In this document: piece by piece, positions 32,665 through 44,056 of the stretch
Position numbering within the stretch: the first letter of the stretch is position 1
Layout of the letters: each line of letters starts with the position of its first letter
NCBI RefSeq assembly: GCF_000001735.4
Contig: NC_003071.7
Location: 18,637,443-18,701,442, forward strand
Reading direction: 5' to 3'
DNA: 64,000 nucleotides
Source of the DNA: Arabidopsis thaliana
Lineage: Eukaryota > Streptophyta > Magnoliopsida > Brassicales > Brassicaceae
Position numbers and translations under genes: made by a program
Notes under the pieces: model-generated
Told to the model about the DNA's origin: nothing
Database searches by the model: none
The model's input: the letters and a program-made list of their open reading frames with translations, nothing else

Positions 32665-34599
32665 TTTCATTTGGGCGGCGTAAATCGCCGGCGATTGAAG
32701 AAACTTCACTCGCGACTTCAGTCATGGAGGCATGGAGGTTACCGTTATCGCCTTCGATTAGAGGAAAACTGATATCGGCCGGTTATACTTGTCTGTCTTC
32801 GATTGCTTCCGTCTCTTCTTCTGATCTCGCTCGAGGTAAATTTCTGCTTTACCCTAATCTTAGAAGATTAGAATCTGTTGCTCGTTTTTCTCTGATTAGC
32901 ACAGACAGTACACCTCAATTGATTAGTCCTTGGGTTGATAATTAGGGTTCTATTTAGTCTCTTGTTTAAGGCTTATTTCTGGAATAATTCTATATATGTG
33001 TGTGTGTGTGTTTTGAGTCATCTTTGATATCGTTGGTGTGTGAGTAGATGCAAATATCACAGAGGAGGAAGCATTTGAGATTTTGAAGCTGGCTAATCAA
33101 AGTTGTTGCAATGGAAGCCGTTCACTCATAAATGGTAACTTGATGAACTCCTCCTTGGAGCTATGTTGGTGGTTTTTCTCCTTCTTAAATGGTTCACTCA
33201 AGGATTCTCTTTATGAAATTTTGTGACTAAACAAAGGAGCAAAGAACGCTTGGGATATGCTTCACGAGGAGGAGTCTTTGCCGCGTATTACTACATCTTG
33301 CTCTGATCTTGATAACATTTTGGGCGGTGGAATTAGCTGTAGGGATGTTACAGAGATTGGTATGTCATCTCCATTATCATTCTTTCTCTGGTCCAATTTG
33401 AGATCATTAAGTGATTTAGTGGTTTGCTTATTTTCTCAAAGGTGGGGTACCAGGGATTGGCAAGACTCAGATTGGGTAAATCCGCTTCACTGCTTTCCTC
33501 TACTTTCTCATCATCATCAGAGTGTTTCCTCTTCTGTTAACTTCGATCTGGTTTCAGGATCCAGCTCTCTGTGAATGTTCAGATTCCACGTGAGTGTGGT
33601 GGTCTTGGAGGGAAAGCTATATATATCGGTATGTTTCTTTTAGTAGTGATGACTAATGCCTTGGTTGATCACTTACTTGGTTGTTAATGCTTTTTGTATG
33701 CTACAGATACAGAAGGTAGCTTCATGGTGGAGCGTGCTTTACAGATAGCAGAAGCTTGTGTAGAGGACATGGAAGAATACACAGGATACATGCATAAACA
33801 TTTTCAAGCAAATCAAGTACAAATGAAACCAGAAGATATCTTAGAGAACATATTCTACTTCCGTGTCTGCAGTTACACCGAGCAAATCGCATTGGTCAAT
33901 CATCTTGAAAAGTTCATCTCTGAAAACAAAGATGTAGGTATAATAATTTTGAAGTTCCATCCCGTTGATTTGCTGCTACAAGTGTATATTGTGACATAAT
34001 TCGGCGGCTCACTAAGACTCTCTTTAATCTTTCATGGTTGCAGGTTAAAGTTGTAATCGTAGACAGTATCACCTTTCATTTCCGTCAGGACTATGATGAC
34101 TTAGCCCAGAGGACACGAGTGCTCAGCGAAATGGCTTTAAAGTTCATGAAGCTTGCCAAAAAGTTCTCACTTGCGGTAAGAAGAAATGATCTAATTCACA
34201 ATACAATCCTTGACTAGCTTAAGTGGAGGTTCCTAATCAACTCTTATGATCCAATCTCAGGTCGTGTTACTAAACCAGGTGACCACAAAGTTTAGTGAAG
34301 GCTCGTTTCAACTAGCGCTTGCTTTAGGTGAGCCAAACTCAAATCTACCATCTCAGTTTGCTATTATCATCATCATCATTCATTTGTTATGATACTTAAA
34401 TGGTCAACTTGTGCTGTTTTCAGGCGATAGCTGGTCTCATTCGTGCACCAACCGAGTCATTCTGTATTGGAATGGTGATGAGCGTTACGCATATATCGAT
34501 AAGTCCCCTTCACTTCCTTCAGCTTCGGCTTCATACACTGTAACCAGTAGAGGTCTAAGAAACTCATCCTCGAGTAGCAAGCGAGTCAAGATGATGTAA
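32661..34599 (+). CDS. RAD51C: RAD51C recombinase paralog
   Basis: RecA/RAD51-family ATPase that acts with XRCC3 and other paralogs in homologous recombination and meiosis. Nine exons (32661-32835, 33048-33134, 33237-33359, 33442-33475, 33558-33628, 33707-33933, 34044-34175, 34261-34327, 34424-34599) give 363 residues. A helical N-terminal domain ([19 protein letters not shown]) is followed by the ATPase core: Walker [10 protein letters not shown] (split by introns), Walker B VKVVIVDS and the polymerisation-type segment [18 protein letters not shown]. The basic C-terminus ([11 protein letters not shown]) is a possible nuclear signal. An in-frame upstream extension lacks an ATG. Recalled AT2G45280. 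Confidence 0.96.
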
Positions 34600-35294
34600 T
34601 GACACACCACGACACAGTCACAAGGACATGAGTAAGCTTTCTCCGGTTTAGTTTTGGTTCAGTTCTTGATTCCATTAAACTGCATGAGTTTTTTTCGGCC
34701 CAATTGTTTCATAAAGCCCAAATGGGCAAATATTCGGTACAAAAGAAGGTCATAAGAAGGCCCACTAATTGCAAACATAACAAGAAAAAATGAGCAAAAT
34801 AAAGACACGTGCTATGCAACGTGGGATGTTGAGAGAAAAAAAGGTTTCGTCAGCTACGCCGTCACCGACTGGGTCAATACCGGAGTTGGTGAATTGGTGA
34901 CTAAAATGTATTTCCTAAATCTAAAGCAATTTTGCCCCCAAAAAAAAAAAAAATCTAAAGTAATTAGGTTCTTCACCAACCCTTGTCATAACCATGGCTT
35001 TTGCTTAACACACCAACCATGCCGCATTGTCAATCTATTTTTTACTTAAATTAAATTATTATTTTAATAATTAGCGTAAAAAGCAATGATTAGTTGAAAA
35101 TTAAACAAAAGAATTAGATTCGAAAAATTGTTAAAGCCATAGAGCATCACAGCCGTCAAGATTGTGTCCTTTCTGAATCCAACGGTCAGATCGAGATCTC
35201 ATTGGTTTATTAATAGCAACAGTCTCCTAAAATAGGTTTGCAGAGAAGCTTTCTCTTCTATTTTCTCTCTCTCAGTTAACCAGAGAGAGCATCA
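34600..35294. other. intergenic, RAD51C to TKL2
   Basis: Holds the RAD51C 3' UTR, a site II-like cluster at about 34697-34765 (CGGCCCAAT, AAGCCCAAATGGGC, AGGCCCAC), a poly-A run near 34940 and the TKL2 promoter. The TKL2 leader is CT-rich (about 35240-35290). No gene seen. Confidence 0.55.
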
Positions 35295-38147
35295 ATGGCT
35301 TCTACTTCTTCTCTAGCGCTCTCACAAGCTCTCCTTACACGAGCCATCTCTCACAATGGCTCTGAAAACTGCGTCTCTATACCAGCTTTCTCTGCTCTCA
35401 AATCCACTTCTCCACGCACCAGTGGCACCATCTCTTCCCGTCGACGAAACGCCTCCACGATCAGTCACTCTCTCCGCCCTCTGGTTCGTGCAGCCGCCGT
35501 AGAGGCAATCGTGACAAGTTCTGATTCGTCCCTGGTTGATAAGTCGGTGAACACGATCAGGTTTCTGGCAATAGATGCGGTTGAGAAGGCGAAATCAGGT
35601 CATCCAGGTCTTCCTATGGGCTGTGCTCCGATGTCTCACATTTTGTACGATGAAGTCATGAAGTATAACCCCAAGAATCCTTACTGGTTTAACCGTGATC
35701 GTTTCGTTCTCTCTGCTGGACATGGATGCATGTTGCAATACGCTCTGCTTCACCTTGCTGGCTACGACAGCGTTAGGGTTTGTGTTCTCTTACTCTGCTT
35801 ATTAAGTTTGTATCCTTTTAGTTTACATTATTGAGATTACATAGTAAATACACAGATTGTTCCGTTTCCCTGCTCATTTGGTGATTTTTGGAGTCTTGAG
35901 ATTTAGAATTGTAGAACCAACTTAAGATTTGCTGAAGCAGTGTTGAAGTTTTTTATTAGGAGGAAGATTTGAAGAGCTTCCGTCAATGGGGAAGTAAGAC
36001 TCCAGGACATCCTGAGAATTTTGAGACTCCTGGTGTTGAAGCCACTACTGGTTAGTTAGATTTTCTCTGCTTCTTTTGTGTGTTTTAGTTGATGTTGATC
36101 TTTTGTAATATAGCATTGCTTGTATTTGCCAACATGCAGGTCCTCTTGGACAAGGTATTGCAAATGCTGTTGGTTTAGCTCTTGCGGAGAAGCATTTGGC
36201 TGCTAGATTTAACAAACCTGACAATGAGATTGTTGACCACTACACGTAAGATTTTGACTCCTTCAACGGCACTTTTATTGTTATCTTTCTTGGATTGTGA
36301 TGTTGTAAACTGACTGCTTTGGATTAGGTATTCGATTCTTGGAGATGGTTGTCAGATGGAAGGGATTTCAAATGAAGTTTGCTCTCTAGCTGGTCACTGG
36401 GGACTTGGAAAGCTAATCGCTTTCTACGATGACAATCACATTTCCATTGATGGAGACACAGATATTGCTTTTACCGAGAGCGTGGACAAACGCTTTGAAG
36501 CTCTTGGATGGCATGTTATCTGGGTAAAGAATGGAAACAATGGTTATGATGAGATCCGTGCTGCCATTAGGGAAGCTAAGGCTGTAACAGACAAGCCCAC
36601 TTTGATTAAGGTATCTGCACACTTTTTTTAGCCATGAACTCATTAAGCAACGTTTGATCTCATGGCCTTTGGTGTTAATTGTTTTGTGGCATGGTTTAGG
36701 TCACTACTACAATTGGTTATGGTTCTCCCAACAAGGCAAACTCATACAGTGTCCATGGAGCTGCGCTTGGTGAGAAGGAAGTTGAGGCTACCCGAAACAA
36801 TCTTGGGTGGCCATATGAGCCGTTCCATGTACCTGAGGATGTCAAAAGGTAAGTAGAACTTAACTATGCACTTCTATTTATGGTTATGGTTGTGGTATGA
36901 GAACCTGCTTTGGTAATTTACTATAATTCTTATGTTTTCTAGCCATTGGAGCCGTCACACGCCCGAAGGGGCTGCTCTTGAAGCTGATTGGAATGCCAAA
37001 TTTGCAGCTTATGAGAAGAAATATCCGGAGGAAGCTGCAGAGTTGAAATCTATTATCTCAGGTGAATTGCCCGTTGGTTGGGAGAAGGCACTTCCTGTAA
37101 GTAGAACTTTCTGGTAATCTATAACGTTTTATCAGTATTCTTCATATATAAGGCTCTTATTTTAGGCAACTTAAAATTTTCATTTAGACATATACACCAG
37201 ACTCTCCGGGTGATGCCACCAGAAACCTGTCTCAGCAATGTCTTAACGCACTTGCGAAAGCTGTGCCTGGTTTTCTTGGTGGGAGTGCTGACCTTGCATC
37301 TTCCAACATGACAATGCTTAAAGCATTCGGCAACTTCCAAAAAGCCACACCTGAAGAAAGAAACCTTAGATTTGGTGTCAGGGAACATGGTATGGGAGCT
37401 ATCTGCAACGGCATTGCCCTTCACAGCCCCGGTTTTATCCCTTACTGCGCAACTTTCTTTGTGTTTACTGACTATATGAGAGCTGCAATGAGAATCTCGG
37501 CTTTGTCTGAAGCTGGTGTTATATACGTTATGACCCATGACTCCATTGGTCTTGGAGAAGATGGACCAACCCACCAACCCATCGAACACTTATCCAGTTT
37601 CCGTGCCATGCCCAATATTATGATGTTCCGTCCAGCTGATGGGAACGAAACAGCCGGTGCATACAAAATCGCTGTCACAAAACGTAAGACACCTTCTGTC
37701 TTAGCCTTATCTAGACAAAAGCTGCCTCAACTTCCAGGAACATCTATTGAGAGCGTCGAGAAAGGTGGATACACCATTTCTGACAACTCAACCGGTAACA
37801 AACCCGATGTGATCTTGATCGGAACTGGATCAGAGCTAGAGATTGCTGCTCAAGCTGCAGAGAAGTTAAGGGAACAAGGCAAAAGTGTGAGAGTTGTTTC
37901 CTTTGTATGTTGGGAGCTTTTCGACGAGCAATCAGATGCATACAAGGAAAGTGTTTTGCCATCTGATGTATCAGCTAGAGTTAGTATCGAAGCTGGATCG
38001 ACTTTTGGATGGGGAAAGATCGTCGGAGGAAAAGGGAAATCGATTGGAATTGATACGTTTGGAGCAAGTGCACCAGCAGGAAAGCTTTATAAAGAGTTTG
38101 GTATCACCATTGAAGCTATGGTTGAAGCAGCCAAGTCACTTATTTAA
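35295..38147 (+). CDS. TKL2: plastid transketolase
   Basis: Thiamine-diphosphate enzyme of the Calvin cycle and pentose phosphate pathway that moves two-carbon units between sugar phosphates and yields erythrose-4-phosphate for the shikimate pathway. Seven exons (35295-35777, 35960-36050, 36140-36245, 36328-36610, 36700-36848, 36943-37096, 37188-38147) give 741 residues. A Ser/Thr-rich transit peptide of about 75 residues precedes [20 protein letters not shown]. Visible sites: SAGHG, the ThDP/Mg motif [10 protein letters not shown] ... [12 protein letters not shown], and in the second domain [10 protein letters not shown] and [15 protein letters not shown]. The C-terminus is EAAKSLI. The sequence fits TKL2 better than the main isoform TKL1. 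Recalled AT2G45290. Confidence 0.95.
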
Positions 38148-38227
38148 AAAAGTATCTTACAGGTACTACCGAGGTTTGCATTTGAAGTAAGAGACATTCC
38201 ATAAGCATTATCTTCTTTGTCCAAATA

Positions 38228-38450
38228 AAAATATACTCCTTCCAATCTTTTTATAAATGATGTTTAAAGCTTTCATTTTGGTTTTTAAATAAATGATGTT
38301 TTAAATTTTCAATGCAAAATTATTTTTATTGGTTGATTAAATAAATGATGTTTTAGGCTTTTATTTATATTTTTATTGTTTTCTTGTAATTAACATAGTT
38401 TTGATCTTTGTAAACAACAACTCTATTGTACTTTTATTCTTGATTAGTTG
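38228..38450. repeat. dispersed AT-rich repeat with ATAAATGATGTTT units
   Basis: ACTCCTTCCAATC is followed by three spaced copies of A(T)AAATGATGTTT (about 38255, 38290, 38341). The start resembles the ACTCCCTCCGTTTC terminus of common plant MITE-like repeats. Ends are unclear and no target-site duplication was found. It lies just beyond the TKL2 3' UTR. Confidence 0.4.
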
Positions 38451-38702
38451 ATTTTATTTCGCAAAGACATGTAATCCTTACATGTTAATTGCAATCGTCT
38501 CAACTAGTCTTACATCTACTTTGTAGTCTAATTGGTTGACACAAAAGGAATTTACGGAATTCTGTCTAGAATCTTTCCATTTTTGCTTACAAATATGGCA
38601 CAACCGGAAATTCCCTTACTTATTTATGGAAAAACAAAAGTGTCATGTGTTATATATATTGGTCCCTTTTTATGTTTGTAGGGCTATCACTACCAATCCA
38701 CA

Positions 38703-38942
38703 ATGGAAGATTCACAACCGTGTACATCACGTAACCTAGATCATGCCGAAAACTCCACAGCAAGCATTCCTCTTAAACTCATCTTCGAAATACTATCGAG
38801 GCTTTCGACGAAATTTATCATCAGATTCCGATCCGTGTCGATGCTGTGACGCTCTATCATCGATAGTAAAGATTTCGTCGACGCCTTTCTGAATCCTCTT
38901 TTTTCAATGAAGACTCTTTTTTTAGTCCGCTTTATGGAATAA
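38703..38942 (+). pseudogene. F-box protein pseudogene (N-terminus)
   Basis: ATG at 38703 opens MEDSQPCTSRNLDH, then the F-box ASIPLKLIFEILSRLSTKF and IIRFRSVSML. An in-frame TGA at 38847-38849 stands where F-box proteins of this class have Trp (LWRSII). The same frame continues RSIIDSKDFVDAFLNPLF to TAA at 38940-38942. No FBA or kelch-type C-terminal domain follows. This is a truncated relic of a plant F-box gene. Confidence 0.75.
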
Positions 38943-39615
38943 TACTTATGTTTTAACGTAATGAATCTTTATATCTATTTGTATTTTTCAGTTACACTTT
39001 TGTTTGGACGTTTTGTTTTCAAAGAACTTCTCAAGTTTTCTTTTCCTTTTTTCTTCTTGTAGTTTGCCTTGCTCGTTGGTGAATACACTACATTAATTGA
39101 GGGCACTTGCGATTATGATGTTCTCCCGCGTGAAAGAGCATTGACCTCTCTTTTATTCAAAACATCACATAACAGAGAGTCTGTGAGGTTTGGGACATCG
39201 CATTCTCAAATCTCAATATAAGTGGTTTTGGTCGAATGCTAGAAAAGGGTGACTTGTATGTTGTGTCGCCGCTAGTGTTCGTACATACAGTTTATGATCT
39301 AACGTATCTATAACATATTATTAATAGATATTATTTTGTTTTAATTTTGCACATTGTTTATAAATTAAGTGCAAAAATTTTTAGCTCCAAGAGATCGCCT
39401 TTGCTAATCAATAAAATTGAACGCATTTAATAAAATTGTAAGAGCAAACTCGCACTGATACGTAGAATAAATTTGTTGCTTTTGCCTTCACGACACCATT
39501 ACCTATAGTTAATACTCCAAAAGAAATAGCAGATTCAACATACAACGTGCAAGACCAAAAAACAAATGACTCGTAATCTCCAGAGAATCATAATTCATAA
39601 CATGGGAGATTGTCC
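38943..39615. other. intergenic, includes inverted-repeat copy A
   Basis: AT-rich. At 39436-39490 a block reading ATTGTAAGAGCAAACTCGCA, CTGATACGTAGAATA and AATTTGTTGCTTTTGCC matches 47664-47721 in reverse complement over about 55 bp. Nothing else recognised. Confidence 0.6.
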
Positions 39616-39740
39616 ACAAAAAACATAAATTCCCTTTCATGTCTTTTTGTTAGAAAACCCATTTCTTAAGGCCCAACAAAAAACATAATCCCCTTTCATG
39701 TCTTTTTGTTAGAAACCCCATTTATCTTTCTTGAGGCCCA
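39616..39740. repeat. imperfect tandem duplication of about 60 bp upstream of EPSP synthase
   Basis: Unit 1 (39616-39674) and unit 2 (39676-39740) share ACAAAAAACATAA, CCCTTTCATGTCTTTTTGTT, AGAAA(A)CCC, CATTT and a closing AGGCCCA. Unit 2 has a short extra insertion. Both carry the GGCCCA site II core, so the duplication doubles a likely promoter element about 340-460 bp upstream of the EPSP synthase ATG. Confidence 0.8.
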
Positions 39741-40075
39741 ATTTGAAAACCCACATTTTCTTTCACCTAACCCACCAAAGCCTTTGCACATGTTGACGTG
39801 AACACCAAACTAACACGTGTCATACTGCCAGTGGTTATGATAAATGCTCATACCATACCAGAGTCATAGAGTTTTTGGTTGGTGAAAGATTTGACGGATG
39901 CCTTCTTCTCATTTCTCACCAACTCCCTCCAAACCCAACAAAAGTGTTTATATTAGCAAAGCCGCCAAAGTGTAAACGAAAGTTTATAAATTTCATTTCT
40001 GTGATCTTACGTAATTGGAGGAAGATCAAAATTTTCAATCCCCATTCTTCGATTGCTTCAATTGAAGTTTCTCCG

Positions 40076-42426
40076 ATGGCGCAAGTTAGCAGAATCTGCA
40101 ATGGTGTGCAGAACCCATCTCTTATCTCCAATCTCTCGAAATCCAGTCAACGCAAATCTCCCTTATCGGTTTCTCTGAAGACGCAGCAGCATCCACGAGC
40201 TTATCCGATTTCGTCGTCGTGGGGATTGAAGAAGAGTGGGATGACGTTAATTGGCTCTGAGCTTCGTCCTCTTAAGGTCATGTCTTCTGTTTCCACGGCG
40301 GAGAAAGCGTCGGAGATTGTACTTCAACCCATTAGAGAAATCTCCGGTCTTATTAAGCTTCCTGGCTCCAAGTCTCTATCAAATCGGATCCTGCTTCTCG
40401 CTGCTCTGTCTGAGGTATATATCACTTCGTTTCGTCCTTCTCTGTAATCTGAACTTAGATTATAAAGATTGATACTTTACCATTTTGCTGTGGTTTTATA
40501 GGGAACAACTGTAGTGGACAACTTGTTGAATAGCGATGACATCAATTACATGCTTGATGCGTTGAAGAGATTGGGACTTAATGTGGAAACTGACAGTGAA
40601 AATAATCGTGCTGTAGTTGAAGGATGTGGCGGGATATTCCCAGCTTCCATAGATTCAAAGAGTGATATCGAACTTTACCTCGGTAATGCAGGAACAGCAA
40701 TGCGTCCACTTACCGCTGCGGTCACTGCTGCAGGTGGAAACGCAAGGTAGATTGAAGGAGTTGATGCTTCTTGGTATTTGATGTTTAAGGAATGGAGCTT
40801 TTGTTGATGCTTTATGATCCATTTATTCCAGTTATGTGCTTGATGGGGTGCCTCGTATGAGAGAAAGACCTATAGGGGATTTGGTTGTTGGTCTTAAGCA
40901 GCTTGGTGCTGATGTTGAATGTACTCTTGGAACTAACTGCCCTCCTGTTCGTGTCAACGCTAATGGTGGCCTTCCCGGTGGAAAGGTTAGATCTTGCAAA
41001 TGGCATGTGAATATGTAATCTCGTTCCTTACTCTATGAACACTTGCAGAAATGTGTGTTCATCATAGCCTTAGCTTGACAAGATTTCAGTTTTTAATCTA
41101 CTCTCAACGGATGGATCCTAAAATAGAATCGGATTTGGTGATTGGTTTTCGTTCTCGATTACCGTTTTCGTTGTATGATTTCTTGATTAACAATTAGGAG
41201 ACATGTTATGCATTTGCAGGTGAAGCTTTCTGGATCAATTAGTAGTCAGTACTTGACTGCTCTGCTCATGTCTGCTCCCTTAGCTCTTGGAGACGTCGAG
41301 ATTGAGATTGTCGATAAATTAATTTCTGTTCCATATGTTGAAATGACATTGAAGTTGATGGAACGTTTCGGGGTTAGTGTCGAGCATAGTGATAGCTGGG
41401 ATCGTTTCTTTGTCAAGGGCGGGCAAAAATACAAGTAGGAGTTATTCTTTTCTTCCTTTTCTGAAATCACATCCCTTAGCTTGACAATATAATGACTAAA
41501 AGGTGAATGATTCAGGTCTCCGGGTAATGCGTATGTAGAAGGTGATGCTTCTAGTGCTAGTTATTTCTTGGCTGGTGCTGCCATTACCGGTGAAACTGTC
41601 ACAGTCGAAGGTTGTGGAACTACCAGCTTGCAGGTAATATTTGTACACTGAATCATCGACGAGGCTGTTAAGTTTATAGTGAAATTCGTCTAGGTCAAAG
41701 TTTCATCTTTTGACAAGTTGTATATAACATATTCGCAAGAATCTAAGCTCAATTTTTGTGATGAATCTCTAGGGAGATGTAAAATTCGCCGAGGTCCTTG
41801 AGAAAATGGGATGTAAAGTGTCCTGGACAGAGAACAGTGTGACTGTGACAGGACCACCTAGAGATGCTTTTGGAATGAGACACTTGCGGGCTATTGATGT
41901 CAACATGAACAAAATGCCTGATGTAGCCATGACCCTTGCCGTCGTTGCTCTCTTTGCTGACGGTCCAACCACCATTAGAGATGGTAAGTAAAAAGCTCTC
42001 TCTTATAATTAAGGTTTCTCAATATTCATGATCACTTAATTCTGTTTGGTTAATATAGTGGCTAGCTGGAGAGTAAAGGAGACAGAAAGGATGATTGCCA
42101 TTTGCACAGAGCTTAGAAAAGTAAGAGATTCTTATCTCTCTCTTTCTGTCTCTTGACAGTGCTCATTCTAAGTAATTAGCTCATAAATTTTGTGTGTTTG
42201 TGTTCAGCTGGGAGCTACAGTGGAAGAAGGTTCAGATTATTGTGTGATAACTCCGCCCAAAAAGGTGAAAACGGCAGAGATTGATACATATGATGATCAT
42301 AGAATGGCAATGGCATTCTCTCTTGCAGCTTGTGCTGATGTTCCAATCACCATCAACGATCCTGGTTGCACCAGGAAAACCTTCCCCGACTACTTCCAAG
42401 TACTTGAAAGAATCACAAAGCACTAA
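40076..42426 (+). CDS. 5-enolpyruvylshikimate-3-phosphate synthase (plastid)
   Basis: Sixth step of the shikimate pathway, joining phosphoenolpyruvate to shikimate-3-phosphate; the enzyme inhibited by glyphosate. Eight exons (40076-40414, 40502-40746, 40832-40985, 41220-41434, 41516-41633, 41773-41983, 42059-42120, 42208-42426) give 520 residues. A transit peptide of about 75 residues ([16 protein letters not shown]) precedes the mature start near [10 protein letters not shown]. Active-site motifs are normal: [24 protein letters not shown] with wild-type Gly, Thr and Pro, [10 protein letters not shown], and near the end YDDHRMAM. The upstream open frame has no ATG. Recalled AT2G45300. Confidence 0.97.
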
Positions 42427-42723
42427 ACAATAAACTCTGTTTTTTCTTCTGATCCAAGCTTATCTGTTTCCATTTTTCTTGTCTCTGTAATATTATTAGA
42501 AACCGAGAGTGTTTGTTTGCGTGTAACTGAACTGAGCGAGTTTTGAGATGCAATCATTTGAGTTCGATTGAGAGAAATGAATGTGTAGAGATTTCCTTTT
42601 ATCTTGATGGAAAGAAATTGAGTTTTCCTTCTTCTCTTTTTTTTCCAATTCCTAGGTCGTCGACTCGAATATATAAAGACAGCAGCCACGATCGTCTCTT
42701 TTGATCACTTATTAGAGACAATA

Positions 42724-42831
42724 ATGTTGGAAAGACATGGTTCCTCTAGTTTGGTATTGAAAAGACATCGTTCTTGTTTGGAATTGCTGCCACACGATGT
42801 AGTAGAGCTCATCCTCGAGAGACACAGTTGA
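42724..42831 (+). pseudogene. F-box N-terminal fragment
   Basis: ATG at 42724 opens 35 codons ending ELLPHDVVELILERHS and TGA. LPHDVVELILERL is a typical F-box helix; here the frame stops right after it, with no rest of the F-box or substrate domain. Its first 16 codons contain an internal repeat (LERHGSSSL / LKRHRSCLE). A second F-box relic lies on the other side of EPSP synthase. Confidence 0.6.
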
Positions 42832-42926
42832 TCGGTCACGAGAACAATATTATAGATGAAGCTCAAAGGAGGAGAATAGTGTTGTTGGGGTCGTCATCGT
42901 AATTAGCAAACTAACTGTGAGTTCCC

Positions 42927-43155
42927 GTCAAAGACCATTTATGGCCCACGTAAAACGACGCCGTTTAAATCTGAGTCAAAGCCCATTTGTGGCCCACGTC
43001 CTAACACAGTCGTTTCTCTCCGACTAGTAAACTAAAATCCCGGAAATTCTCATCCGCATGAGCTCCGGTGAAAAATGGAGACCAAGAGAAAGTAAGCAGG
43101 AGCCTCTCGTCTCTGCAATCTGAGACATCGAAAGACCGAAAATCCTTCAACAGGT
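42927..43155 (+). promoter_or_regulatory. orphan promoter-like segment
   Basis: GTCAAAG(A/C)CCATTT(A/G)TGGC, followed by CCACGT, occurs twice (42927 and 42975), each with a site II core next to an ACGT core, with ACGACGCCGTTT between them. A GA-rich leader-like stretch ends at CAACAG/GTAACA (about 43154), a good splice donor. No supported coding exon follows, so this may be a gene start whose body is lost, or a non-coding transcript. Confidence 0.4.
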
Positions 43156-43369
43156 AACATTTCAATTTCGCCTTCGCCTAGAAAGAAGCTCGTGTTTGTT
43201 TTTGGGTTTTAGCTAAGAATTTTAGGGAAAAGCTTGAAACAAATTTGGCTCTCTTATCAATTGCATTTGTTTTGGAGTTATGATTCTGTGTGGAATCGAA
43301 TCAAAATTATCAATCTGAAAGTGACAATAATCCCTTGTTTGTCTTTTGTGTTTTTTATTTGAGTTCGGT

Positions 43370-43690
43370 TTACATGGTTTCGAACTTTTCAATTGATTTT
43401 TGGGTTTCGGTTTGCATTGGAATTAATAAGGTTTTGAGAAGAGAAAAGAAAAAAAGGCACGCACGCGAGGCGTTTTTAGAGAGGGGCGAGTGTGGTTCAA
43501 AATAGGCGTTTTGGTGGGTTAGAACCCACAGAAATTGGATTCACGCGCCAAACGCAAGATGGGCGAGAGTGGGTATGAAATGGTAAGATCGGTGAGAATG
43601 GGGTATGACATGGAGGGCTCTGATTGGCTAATAAACTCAAAATAGTAGACATATAGCTCCTCCCTTCCTCCTCTCATAATAATAGTAGTT
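43370..43690 (-). repeat. dispersed promoter-like repeat, copy 4 (inverted)
   Basis: Read on the minus strand: ATGAGAGGAGGAAGGGAGGA, GCTATATGTCTACTATTTT, TTAGCCAATCAGAGCCCTCC, CATACCCCATTCTCACC, then GTTTGGCGCGTGAATCC (an E2F-like box) and CTCGCGTGCGTGCC. Order and spacing match copies 1 and 2. The 71-codon plus frame at 43290-43505 is a by-product, not a gene. Confidence 0.7.
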
Positions 43691-43971
43691 ATTATTACTT
43701 AGTCTTATATGCGAAGAAACAATGAATGAAAAAACCTTACTTGGGTCGGAATTCTCAAAAAAATTTTTTGTCTTAGTTTATATTATTAGACAGGCGAGAA
43801 TGAAATTAAGATTTTCATCAATATGAAAGTTGGTGTTTTTAGAGTAGTTTAAAGTAATCTGAATTGAGATTCAAAATGATATTTTGTTCAATGTAACTGT
43901 GTATTAATATATCTCACAACTCTTGTCTCCTTCATATGGCAGATTGATAGATTTGGGCATTTCAAAATTTG

Positions 43972-44056
43972 GCATGCTTGGTCAGTACACACAACTTGGG
44001 ACTTAGAGTCATTAGATGATGTTATAGGTGAGGCATTTGATAAAACAGTGAAATTG
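43972..44056 (+). pseudogene. captured fragment of GCP1 exon 7
   Basis: GCTTGGTCAGTACACACAAC, TTGGGACT and then ATGATG(T)TATAGGTGAGG and CATTTGA match GCP1 at 30601-30676, with a 10-bp replacement in the middle and several substitutions. It encodes no intact frame. Source and copy are 13.4 kb apart in the same orientation, and the copy lies about 280 bp from repeat copy 4. Confidence 0.8.

Noticed and set aside
37119..37962. Long antisense frames within TKL2 exon 7
   Set aside because: Shadows of a well-conserved coding exon; no independent start or family match.
43290..43505. 71-codon plus frame considered as a small gene
   Set aside because: It lies in the reverse complement of the dispersed promoter-like repeat, and its composition follows that repeat.
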